From assembly GCA_049115495.1 (NCBI GenBank), contig JAGDZV010000002.1, positions 496,001 to 560,000 of the forward strand: a DNA stretch of 64,000 nt, read 5' to 3'. This document shows positions 26,810 to 37,000 of this stretch, piece by piece (the first letter of the stretch is position 1; every line of letters starts with the position of its first letter). Below the pieces are notes generated by a model that had not been told where the DNA came from, searched no databases, and saw only the letters and a list, made by a program, of their open reading frames with translations. This DNA is from JACPUW01 sp049115495. GTDB taxonomy: Bacteria; Bacteroidota; Bacteroidia; CAILMK01; JACPUW01. Made by a program: the position numbers and the translations under genes.

Positions 26810-27411
26810 TTTGTAAGTTCTACATTTTTTTGGATAAACCTCAAGCTCTTGCACATTGACTCAAAGTGCTTCTTTTCAGAATCATCAAGCATTTCAATTT
26901 TTGAAATAAACACGCTTATTAAAACATTTGAACCTGCAAAAAAGAAGGTTAGGTCTTTTTTATTTAAACAAACGCTACCGGTATTTCCAGAGTCAAAGGT
27001 GTAATCCTGTGTAGATTCACAAAGGTTAAGGTACATGGTTAATATATCGTTAGTGCTGTTTTCACCATAAACCTTAATGCTTGCACCGCTATTTGGCACA
27101 ATTACATTGAAGCCATCACCATTACCACTGCTGTCAATCGTTTTCCAATTTGTAGGAATGTCAATCTCAAATCCATATCTGAGGTTTCTCTTGGTTACCC
27201 ATTTTTCATTGCCTTCTATGTTGTGGGTAATTACATCTTCTTCATTGTCAATGATTTTTCCATGCTTATCCGTTTGATGTAAAGGTTGCTCTAAATCATT
27301 CTCTTCACTTAATTCTGAGTTTTCAGAAGAATGAATGGTGGCAGAATTATTCTTACACGAAAAAATAAACCCAACCGATAGCAAGGCTAAAGTGAAAAAA
27401 GAATGTTTCAA
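26806..27411 (-). CDS. Small lipoprotein of unknown function (TTG start)
   Basis: A 201-residue lipoprotein: signal peptide with lipobox ending at Cys19 (VGFIFSC), then a Ser/Glu/Asn-rich linker. The start is a TTG at 27411, because no ATG lies between it and the preceding stop and it starts the signal peptide precisely. The folded part contains 'YGFEIDIPTNWKTIDS', reminiscent of PsbP-like/DUF1795-type domains, and 'CLNKKDLTFFFAGSNVLI'. It lies 5 bases after a SRPBCC gene, probably one operon. The role is unknown. Confidence 0.72.
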   Translation of the reverse strand: MKHSFFTLALLSVGFIFSCKNNSATIHSSENSELSEENDLEQPLHQTDKHGKIIDNEEDVITHNIEGNEKWVTKRNLRYGFEIDIPTNWKTIDSSGNGDGFNVIVPNSGASIKVYGENSTNDILTMYLNLCESTQDYTFDSGNTGSVCLNKKDLTFFFAGSNVLISVFISKIEMLDDSEKKHFESMCKSLRFIQKNVELTN

Positions 27412-27416
27412 TGATT

Positions 27417-27914
27417 TTAGTTTATACTTATTATTGAATAGAGATTGTCAATTTCTTTTTTAATAAATTGATTTCCGCCAGAAATTGCCATGGTACTTCT
27501 CAAAAGAATCGGTTCAATTTTTTTGTGCTCTTTTACGGTAAGTACGCTTGAGTTTTCGTTGCCGTAGAGTTGATAAGTCCTTAGGCTTTCAATGCCGAGA
27601 TCCTGATCTGTTACTTTCAAAACAAGTTTTTCTCCAGGCGTAGATTCAATAATTTCAAATTTTGTACAGCTCCCAGAGTTAGAGAACATGTGCCAATTAT
27701 TGCCAGATTCATCAAGCTCAACTACTTGAGCAATATCTTCTTTTAGCTGTTTGTAAAATTCCAAGTCAGAAATTTTGCTCCATAGTGTTTCTTTACTACA
27801 GTTAAATTCTTTACTAATTTCATTTTTCTGTTCTACAGGAGAAACAAAACCTACTAGAATAAATGAGGCAGCAAGAACAGCCACCACTGATACAAAAAAA
27901 ATAATCGACTTCAC
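27417..27914 (-). CDS. SRPBCC (START-like) domain protein with N-terminal membrane anchor
   Basis: A 165-residue protein with a GTG start at 27914. A hydrophobic N-terminus (IIFFVSVVAVLAASFILVGF) acts as a signal anchor. The rest has the START/SRPBCC pattern: 'ISKEFNCSKETLWSKISDLEFYKQ' at the front, then 'TPGEKLVLKVTD' and 'VLTVKEHKKIEP', with a helix at the end. Such folds bind hydrophobic ligands. It is the first gene of a two-gene operon with a lipoprotein, driven by a clear Bacteroidota promoter just upstream. Ligand unknown. Confidence 0.72.
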   Translation of the reverse strand: MKSIIFFVSVVAVLAASFILVGFVSPVEQKNEISKEFNCSKETLWSKISDLEFYKQLKEDIAQVVELDESGNNWHMFSNSGSCTKFEIIESTPGEKLVLKVTDQDLGIESLRTYQLYGNENSSVLTVKEHKKIEPILLRSTMAISGGNQFIKKEIDNLYSIISIN

Positions 27915-28215
27915 CTTTAACCTATCTGATGTGTGACAAATATATTTTTAATAATTGAATGAGCAAGAAATTTCGCAATTAAGTTGTTGTAAAACAGGGG
28001 CTAATTTGAGACTGGATGCACAACTTTGTGTTGTGAGTTAAAACTTGGGTGCTATAACATTGTTAACCTGATAATTGGTTTTTAATTGAAATGAAGCACT
28101 AGATATTTTGATTGTTTTGTTGATAAGCTTTAATATTACCTCTAGATTATTTGTTCAATAGGGACCGCAACTAGTTGGGCATTATTTACGCATTAACAAT
28201 AGGAGTTTACCAATT
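27915..28215. other. 301-base divergent intergenic region before SulP gene
   Basis: This gap lies between the minus-strand SRPBCC gene and the plus-strand SulP gene. It contains the SRPBCC promoter (27937-27966) and a short inverted repeat CACAAC-TTTGT-GTTGTG at 28019-28035. An AGGAG sequence lies at 28201-28205 in the SulP leader. I see no convincing small gene or RNA here. Confidence 0.5.
27937..27966 (-). promoter_or_regulatory. Bacteroidota-type promoter (-33 TTG, -7 TATATTTG)
   Basis: On the minus strand, TTG (27966-27964), a 19-base spacer and TATATTTG (27944-27937) match the TTG/TAnnTTTG promoter of Bacteroidota. It lies 23 bases upstream of the GTG start of the SRPBCC gene. It is the best-formed promoter seen in the window. 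Confidence 0.6.
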
Positions 28216-30459
28216 ATGCCAAATACACAAGGTATTCCAAAGTGGAACAATAGGTCCGCATTAAAATCAATAAGGCTTGATTTGGCTTCAGGATTTGGGG
28301 TGGCCTTGGTTGCTTTACCACTTAGTTTAGGAATTTCATTTGCTTCAGGTACACCACCGTTGTCAGGTTTAATTGCTGCAATTGTTGGTGGTTTGCTTGT
28401 GTCTTTTATATCAGGAACAGCAGTAGGTGTTAAAGGGCCCGCCGCTGGGCTCATAGTAGTAACAATTGGAGCTATGGAGTACTATTCTCAGTTTAGTGAT
28501 AATATGCTTGACACTTATAAGTATGTTTTACCAATATTTATTATTTCAGGGGTTTTAATGACCCTAATAGGTGTATTTAGGCTCGGAAAGATCGCTGATT
28601 TTTTTCCTGCGGCAGTGGTTAAGGGTATGTTGGCTGCTATTGGCTTAATCATTTTAACAAAGCAGCTAGGTGTTGCCTTTCTTGGTGAAAAAGGACCCTT
28701 TAGCGATTCAATGGATATATTGCAAAACCTAGAATATTATGTTTTAAATCTAAATCCAATTGTGGCAATTATCACGGTAAATTGTCTGTTACTTTTAATT
28801 TTTTTACCTAAGGTTAAAAATAAGATTATAAACATTTTACCACCACCTATGTGGGTTATGGTGGTTTCAATTCCGTTTGTATTTTTCTTTGATTTTAATC
28901 ACGAAAGAGAAGTACAGTTAATAGGAGAAAGCCATTTGATAAGTGAAGCCCTATTGGTAAATATTCCAGAAAACTTGAAAGAAGGACTCTTATTTCCAAA
29001 CTTCAAATTCATAGCAACTGCTAACTTTTGGCTTTTTGTTTTGTCGGTAACTTTGGTATCAACTATTGAGAATTTGGCTTCGGCAAAAGCTATTGAGAAT
29101 TTAGATGTTCATAAGAGAAAAACTTTAATGAACCGAGATATGATAAGCTCTGGTATTGCAACTATAATTTCAGGTTTTATTGGCGGCTTACCCAGTATTA
29201 CTGTAATTGCGCGCAGTTCTGTTAATGTTACGCAAGGCGCCCAAACCCGTTGGGCCAATTTTTATCATGGTTTATTGGTCTTCTTATTCATTTTCTTTTT
29301 TGGTAAGTATGTAGAGTTTGTTCCCTTGGCAGCATTAGCATCAATACTAATATTTACAGGCTATAAACTTACTTCGCCAAAAGTGTTTAAAGATGCTTAC
29401 TTGAGGGGAGGGGAGCAGTTTGTTATAATTGCTGGTACACTCATCTCAATTCTTGAAGCGGGTCTTATTTGGGGAATCTTTATTGGCATTGCCCTTACCT
29501 TAATAATTCATTTACTCCGTTCAGGAATTAGTACCAGGCTATTTCTGAAATACTTGACTAGGCCAGGCATTAAAGTGATAAATGAAGGTGACGACTTCAT
29601 TGTTAAAATAAAAGGGATTGCCAATTTCTTTAACATTCTAATTATCAAGAAAATAATTGATGAACTCCCACAAAAAAAACACGTGATGTTGGAGTTTAGC
29701 ACTGCCCGCTTGGTAGATTATACAGTTTTGGAATTCGTTTATAAAAGAAGTTTTGAGTACAATGAGCAAGGAGGAAACATGGAGCTTCTTGGATTAGATG
29801 TACACCAAAGTTCAAGTCACCACCCTTGGTCTTTACACATAAATAGACCTAAAAGAAAGCTAAGGCTTAATAAAAGACAAAAGGATTTACAGCTTTATGC
29901 TTATAAAAATGGGTGGACATTTGCGCCAAGAAGGAATTGGCAAACAGCTTTTGTTGAGAAGTACAGATTCTTTTCTGGTAGGCCTGTAGAATTTGAAAAG
30001 AACATTATAAATGGTAGATACGAAGATTTAGATGTGTCTTTTCATATAAGTGATATAACCTTTGACGAAGGAGCCCTTTTAGCTACAGAGGTTTATCATA
30101 CTACCGTTCAAATAATAGATTTGCCATTCTCAATTCCGGTTTTTAGTTTAGAAAAAGAACAGTTTGCCGATAGAGTGCTTGAGCTTGCTGGTTTTCATGA
30201 TATAGATTTTGAAAAGCACGATAAGTTCTCAAAAAACTTTCTTCTTCATGGAGAAGATAAACATGCGGTTTCGAAGTTTTTTTCAAAATCTCTGCGACAG
30301 TTTTTTGTTCAACATGAAGTGTATCATGTTGAGAGTAACGGAAGCTCAATAATGTTATTTAAGTTTTTTAGACTTGCAAGTTTTGAAAACTTGGGCAAAA
30401 TGGTGGCTTTTGGACACGACCTTTCAAAGGAACTTTTAAGGAATACAACTAATGCTTAG
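28216..30459 (+). CDS. SulP-family inorganic anion transporter with STAS-like and extra C-terminal domains
   Basis: A 747-residue transporter. The first 450 residues carry about ten to fourteen membrane helices with SulP motifs such as 'LDLASGFGVALVALPLSLGISFASGTPPLSGL' near the start and the 'GGLPSITVIARSSVNVTQGAQT' region. A STAS-like domain follows (about 455-560; 'KHVMLEFSTARLVDYTVLEF'), then about 190 residues of unassigned soluble sequence. SulP proteins move sulfate, bicarbonate or other anions; the substrate cannot be read. Some Bacteroidota SulPs have a fused carbonic anhydrase, but I see no zinc-site motif here. It has a long leader. Confidence 0.85.
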   Translation: MPNTQGIPKWNNRSALKSIRLDLASGFGVALVALPLSLGISFASGTPPLSGLIAAIVGGLLVSFISGTAVGVKGPAAGLIVVTIGAMEYYSQFSDNMLDTYKYVLPIFIISGVLMTLIGVFRLGKIADFFPAAVVKGMLAAIGLIILTKQLGVAFLGEKGPFSDSMDILQNLEYYVLNLNPIVAIITVNCLLLLIFLPKVKNKIINILPPPMWVMVVSIPFVFFFDFNHEREVQLIGESHLISEALLVNIPENLKEGLLFPNFKFIATANFWLFVLSVTLVSTIENLASAKAIENLDVHKRKTLMNRDMISSGIATIISGFIGGLPSITVIARSSVNVTQGAQTRWANFYHGLLVFLFIFFFGKYVEFVPLAALASILIFTGYKLTSPKVFKDAYLRGGEQFVIIAGTLISILEAGLIWGIFIGIALTLIIHLLRSGISTRLFLKYLTRPGIKVINEGDDFIVKIKGIANFFNILIIKKIIDELPQKKHVMLEFSTARLVDYTVLEFVYKRSFEYNEQGGNMELLGLDVHQSSSHHPWSLHINRPKRKLRLNKRQKDLQLYAYKNGWTFAPRRNWQTAFVEKYRFFSGRPVEFEKNIINGRYEDLDVSFHISDITFDEGALLATEVYHTTVQIIDLPFSIPVFSLEKEQFADRVLELAGFHDIDFEKHDKFSKNFLLHGEDKHAVSKFFSKSLRQFFVQHEVYHVESNGSSIMLFKFFRLASFENLGKMVAFGHDLSKELLRNTTNA

Positions 30460-30520
30460 GTAAATATTCATCCGGAATTTTCATTCCTTGAACTTCATTT
30501 TCCCATGTGCAGTTTAAAAT

Positions 30521-30988
30521 CTACCATCTTTTTCCGTCAAAGTAAAGTTGAAACATATTTACCCCTCTTATTTGAACTTCGCTTGCGTTTGGTTCATTTT
30601 TAATAACATAAGTACTTACAACACTAGATATATGTCCTACTTGAGCAGTAGTTCTATTTATTTCAATTTCATAAAACGAGTTTCTATTGCTGTGATTACT
30701 TGAGAGCTTAATAAACTCATCAAGATCCATAGTTATCTGCTTTGATGCATTATTTGATGTGGCAGTAACCATACTAAGGTTGGCCCCTGGATACCACAAG
30801 CTTTTAAACCTTTTCCAATCTTTTTTTGAACCAGCTTCTCCAGAAATTACTTCATATAAAGTGGAAATAATTCCGTTAATAGATTCAACGTCTTCTGTTT
30901 TCGCCTGTTTTACTTCGTAAGCTTTGTCTTGCGCATTTAAAGCAGTTAGAGTACACAGAAGTAAGAAAAAAGGTAGCAACTTTTTCAT
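30521..30988 (-). CDS. Exported NTF2-like small protein
   Basis: A 155-residue protein with a signal peptide (MKKLLPFFLLLCTLTALNAQ). The mature part resembles the NTF2/SnoaL-like fold: an N-terminal helix 'VESINGIISTLYEVISG', then the 'WKRFKSLWYPGANLSMV' stretch and a final 'NMFQLYFDGKRW' strand. Homologues in Bacteroidota are short secreted proteins of unknown activity. The ending '...GKRW' is typical of this group. The gene is immediately downstream (12 bases) of the giant surface-protein gene, so it may be cotranscribed in front of it or independent. No catalytic residues can be assigned. Confidence 0.7.
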   Translation of the reverse strand: MKKLLPFFLLLCTLTALNAQDKAYEVKQAKTEDVESINGIISTLYEVISGEAGSKKDWKRFKSLWYPGANLSMVTATSNNASKQITMDLDEFIKLSSNHSNRNSFYEIEINRTTAQVGHISSVVSTYVIKNEPNASEVQIRGVNMFQLYFDGKRW

Positions 30989-31000
30989 GTTGCAAAGCTA

Positions 31001-34000
31001 CTACCTGATTATTTTAACATTACCTGTTCTGGTATAAGATTCACCATTTGAAGTTATGATTTCAATCTGATATAGATATACTCCAACCGGTACAAAACTA
31101 TTGTCAATGAATTTACCATTCCAAGGTATGCCTTGGTTGGTTTCGTAAATTCTTTGTCCCCAGCGATTGTATATTTTCATGCTGTAACTGTTGGGAACAA
31201 AGGCACCTTTAGGGCCAAAGAAATCATTTGTACCTTCACTAAGCTCTGGGGTAAATGCTGTTGGAATGTATATTAATGGCTCTTGCGTAATGCAAAAAGT
31301 AGTACTCCAAGCAGTATTGTTGGTTTCACCTTGTTTCTCTACGGCTCGAACTCTATAACAATTTGTCATAAAAGTGTCGTTAAGGTTGGTATCAACAAAA
31401 GCTCTTATACGAGAGTCAAACTCATCTAAGTAAAATAGATTTATTGAGTCTGTACCTCTATACACTTCGTATCTATCTACACTGTCTTTCCAGATTGAAT
31501 ATGCATTCCATTTTACTGAGTTTGCCCTCAATAGGTTTCCACCAGTAATTACCATAGGGCAAGCTTCATTACTTAAAACACCTTCATTTTTACAGTTATC
31601 TTCGGCAGCAATCTTATAGCAGTAATACTTGCTGTCATTCATTGAAATGGTATCAATTGTACTTTGGTTACTGGCATCAACTCTTTTTACAATCGAATAG
31701 TTATCCTGGCTGGCCGCTTTGCGTAAAATCTGATAATACTTTAAGTCAGAAAGACCATTTTTAGTCCAACTTAGTCTTACACCTGAATTGTCTAATAAAA
31801 CAGAAGCACTCTGCAGTTGCACAGTGGCTTCAATACTTCTATCAATGCCAATTGTCGTATCATTATTTGATTCTGAAATGAGCCCCACTGCATTACTAAT
31901 AGCCTTTACTTGGTAATCATAAATTGTGGAATCACAATTCATTGCACTATCCATATAAACGAATACGCTGTCAAATCGAGCGCCATTGGTGCTCACAGCT
32001 GCTATTTTATTTCCATCTCTTACAATTTCAAATGAGTCAACTTGCCATCCTTTGTAATTCATCCATTTTACCTGAGTAGCCGAACCTTCTTTACTTGCTT
32101 CAATTGCCACCAAATGATGATCTTTTGAAGGTACAGGTTGAGAGTTACCGCAAGAATCAGTAACCCCAATTCTAAACTGCCAAGGGTTGTTTACGGGAAT
32201 TGGAAGGGCGTTAGTACTGTATGTTAATGCTGTAGTTTGGTCGAGCAAAGTATCCCACACATTGTCATTGAAACGTTTGTATTCAATGGTGTAGAATTTA
32301 GCATCTTTTGATCTTGAAGGGTTCCAGCTAATCTCAATATCATTGCTTTTTACTGTAACCAATTGCATTGTTGTGGTTTGTGGTAAAGTGGTATCAAAAC
32401 CAATTACATTTTCTATATCTGATGATGCTAAGAATCCTTTTGTTGACACGGCTTCTACTCTAAAGTTAATTGATTCTCCGCACCCTACAGTTGAATCTCT
32501 AAAGGCAAAAGAATTGCCAGAAACTGTACCAATTTGATTAAAAGTGGCTCCATCAATACTGCTAAATATTTTGTATTCTGAAACATCAAATCCAAAATAC
32601 TCACTCCAAGTAAGGTTCGATGATAAATTAAGATTTTCTACATCAAGTTGAATAGGAGAGGTTAACAAACTTGAGTCACCATTGGCATCGCAAGTATTTA
32701 CAGCTACAATTCTGTAGTAATTGTACTTAGTTAAATTAGCAGTAGTGTGGGTATAGGATGTATCATTTCTACTGTTTAAACTGGCAATTAAGTTATAATT
32801 GGGTAGTATGGTGTCTGCTCCGTAAACTCGGTAGCCAGTTACATATGGGTCTTGTTTTATTCTAACTTTATTCCAAGTCAGTTCAACAGTTCCGCCAATA
32901 TCTCCTGTAGCAGTAACACTAGTTGAAACTAGGCTAGGCGCCAAAGGCTTAGGTCTTACCTTTTGTATAAAGCTAATACTATCTGTTTGAGACGATTGCA
33001 TTATGGCATCATTGCTCGCAATGATTCTGTATGAATATGAAGAACCACTTACTACATTGGTGTCTGCAAAAGTGAGACCCGGTGCCAATACTGTGTCAAT
33101 AATTCTAAAAGGTCTTCCGTCTACGCTACGGCTTATGTAATAAGAGCTTATGCCATCTAGTAAACCTTCTGGCTTGTTCCAGTCAATATAAGTTGTGGCA
33201 TCGCAAGTATCCAAACCTATGTTAAATATGAAATTCGTAATCGTATCACTGTAAGGTGATATGTGTTGGTTATTACAGCTATCAATTGCATTAATTCTAT
33301 AGGTATAAATACTATCGGTTGCATTTAAGACGCTATCTATTATCGAATTAGCTCTAATTACGGTATCAATACTATTCCAACTGCCATTAATGAGCTTTTC
33401 TATAGTAAAGTACTTTATATCAGAATCAACATCAAAAGCCCAGTTTAATTCAAGCTGTTTATCATCAATAGCCGATGCAGAATAAAAGAGTGGTTTACTT
33501 GGCGAAATGGTATCAAACGGTGTAAGATTAAGATGATTTGAGATGGTAGCAATTGTGTTATTACCAGTTTGCTCGGCCCTAATTCTGTAAACAAGCTCTT
33601 GATTACATCCAATATTAGTATGAGTCAATTGGGTGTCTCCAGGGTTTGAGCTTCCTGCAAGTAACCAATCATCATCTTCATCATAAGGTGCAATTTGGTA
33701 CTCAACAATATAACTGTCTACCGCATAACCCACAAAAGGATGCCAAGCCAAATGATTTTCAAAATTACCGGCATTTCCTTTTAACGCTATAGGTTTAAAA
33801 ATAGTAGAAGCATTTGCGTTTAAGCACGAATCAAGAGCAACTACTTTGTAGGCAAACCTATTGCTATCAAGTTTTGCAGTATCAGAGTAATTAGAAACTT
33901 GCTTTTGCCCGGTAAAAAGTATAATGCCTTGTGTAAGGTATGCCGAACCATTTTTGGATTTTTCAATGGCAAACCCATAGGTGTCTAGTGAGTCAACGCC

Positions 34001-37000
34001 AACAAAATCAATTTCAATGCTTTTATTCTCGCTTATGGTAATGTTTCTAATTTCTGGTGCATCAGGTACCGTTAAATCAATGGCAGTCCCCATTGTTGTA
34101 TCAGAATAAGCTTGGTAGCCATCAATATCTTCAGCAGCAATTCTGTAAATTATTGGTGTATTACATGGAGCAGGAAACCTTCTAAAAGTTGGATTATTTG
34201 CATCTACGGTATCAATATTCACAAAACTTCCTCCTAAGAATTGCTGCAAATTGTACTGCTCCACATTAAACCCTTCGTATTGATTCCAAGACAAATTGTG
34301 CTCAAGCTGACCATAACCAAACTGCATATCTATGGTTTTGTGAATGCTAAGCGTATCAGAAGATGTACCGCAAGAATCCACATTTACGAGGAAATATTGG
34401 TGCGTTTCTGTTTTCGTATTTATGCCTGAATGAGTGTATGTACTATCTGAAAGCGATAGGTTGTCTTGAAGAAGCGTGTAGTTGATTGAAGAAGTATTTT
34501 TATAATACAATCTTGAATATTCTATTTGTGCAGTACCTTCTTGTTTCTTCCAATAAATTTCTACTTCACCATTTACAGTTCTAGATTCTTGAACAGAAGC
34601 CGTTAAAACTCTTGGTACGGCAGTTTTATATGTATTTGCTTCAATAATTTGTGAATAGCTCTCGTTTGCGCCACCCACTTCAATTGCTTTTATACGGTAT
34701 GTGTAATCTAAATGCTGGCTAACATTATCAGTATAATTAGTTGTTGTATTATTTAGTTGTGCTATTCTTACTTCATTATTACCGTTAATTGAGCGATAAA
34801 CTTCATATCCGCTAAGACCGTTTTCAAAGTCATTATACGGCGACCAAGTCAACAAAAGTTTGTCTTCACAACCTATTTGAGCATCAGTTAATAGCATGGT
34901 GCTTTCAGATGCACTTTTATAATAACTAGAATTCTCGGTACAGCTATCTATTGCAATTAAAGCATAAGTCCAAATTGAGTCAGTAGAAACTTGATCTGTA
35001 TAACTAAGCGTATTTAAAAATGTGTCTACAACTACATAATTTGTATTTTCTGACCTTCTAAATAGAACATATTTATTGGCATCGTCACTCTGACTTCTTG
35101 CCCAAGAGATATCAATTTCGTTTTGTGCTATTACGCTCACGTAGTTTATTACTGGCGGTATTGGACTAATAGTATCAAATGGTTTTAATCTAATTGTATC
35201 TGAGTAAGAAAATTCACTCGAGTTGTTATCTAATGCTTTTATACGGTAAATAATGGTATCAAAACAATAGAGATTCTCATGGATAAAACTTGTAGACGTT
35301 GCAGACAAAGTTTGTAATGTTGACCATTGACTGTTATCGTCGTCAAAAGTTTCAATTTCATACTCTTTAACGCTGAAACCTTTGTATGCATTCCATCTTA
35401 GATTGTTCTCCTGGTTTGCGCCTTCTCCGCTAAGTTGTATTGCGGTTTGAAGCTTATTGTTTACTGAACGATTTAGTACAGAACAAGAGTCTACTGCTAC
35501 AATGCGATAAGAAAACGTATCGTTTTTAGCATTAATTGGCCTATGAAAAAACTCAAAAGTATTTGAGTTGTCATTTACAAATGAATCTAGCAGGCCAAAG
35601 CCATTGCCATTGGTATCTACTAGGATTTCATATTTATAAACATCGTCATCTGAGCTTTTATTCCATTTAAATTTAATAGTAGTATCATTTTCAACGGTGG
35701 TATAATCAACTATTGGAGATGACGGCTTTATGGTGTCAAAAGGGGTAAGAATAATATCATTGGTGTAAACAACTCTGCTAGAATTTCTTTCTTTTACCTT
35801 TAATCTATATTCAACCGGCACATTACAGCCGAGATTGTTGTAGGTAATATTTCTACGAATTCTGTCAAAAGAAGATTGCGTTTTCCAAACACCGTTTTCT
35901 TTCGTTTCTACAATAAAGCTATCAACGAGAAAACCAGTGTAATTAGTCCATTCAATTCTATTTGACCGATTTCTGGCTTGGCCGGTTAAAAACGAAAGGC
36001 AATGAATCTCATTGTTAGGTGAGAAATTTTGGCCGCAACTATCAACAGCTAGTACACCAAAACAATAGTTTAATGAGTCAGTTTTTGGAGTTTTAACCAA
36101 AACAGTAAACGTATCGGCTCCTGAAAGAGCATGGTTACTAATATCAGTATTTTGTAATACGCCTGTGTTGTAAGCAAGCGAAACTACCAAGTAATCTTTA
36201 ACATCACTATCTGCTGACTTTTTGAAAGTTACATATGTAGAATCCTCACTATAATTCGATGCTGAAACTACATCAATTGCTGAAGGTGCTATTGAGTCTT
36301 TTGGTAACGTAAAAACACTATCGCTTAGGGCTATGTATGGTGTTCCTGTTGTTTTTTCTTTAGTAGCAATTCTATAGAAATATGTAAAACCGCATAATGT
36401 GTTCTTTTGGTCTAGATAAGTTGAATCAGAAGCACCAAGAGCGGCAATATTTACCCAATTTTGATTTATGGTGTCAAAGCGTTGAACAAATTGGCTGTCA
36501 ATGCTAAAGCCACGATACTTGTTCCACCTTAGTTTTGATGCGCGTTGGCCATCATATCCTTTTAAGTTTACAGTGCAATGCTTTAATGAAGTATCGCCTG
36601 CATTGCCACAACTATCTTGTGCAATTACTCTATAGCAGTAATTATTGTTGCTAGTGGTTACAGAATTTACGTCGCTAAAAACAATTGTATTGGTATTAAG
36701 TGGAGTTGTAGCTATCTGTGAAAAGCTTGCGCCATTGGTAGATCTTATAATGCCATATTGATTAACTTCATTTGAGCTACTTTTTCTAAAAGTTAATTCA
36801 ACCTTATTGTGATCCATTACACTTGCATTAAGTATTGTTGGTGCTCCTTGTGGCGGAGATGTATCAATTGTGGTTGATGAAACAGTATCAGAATAGTGAA
36901 TGCAGGATTTATATTTTGTGGTATCAACAACCTTAATTCTAAAGTCAGTATTCAAAATGCACGATGAGTAATCTAAGGTAGTGTTGGTTGTGCTATCAGT

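Noticed and set aside
28019..28035. CACAAC/GTTGTG inverted repeat as a terminator or operator
   Set aside because: The stem is only 6 bases and lacks a T tail, so I list it only as a note in the intergenic region.
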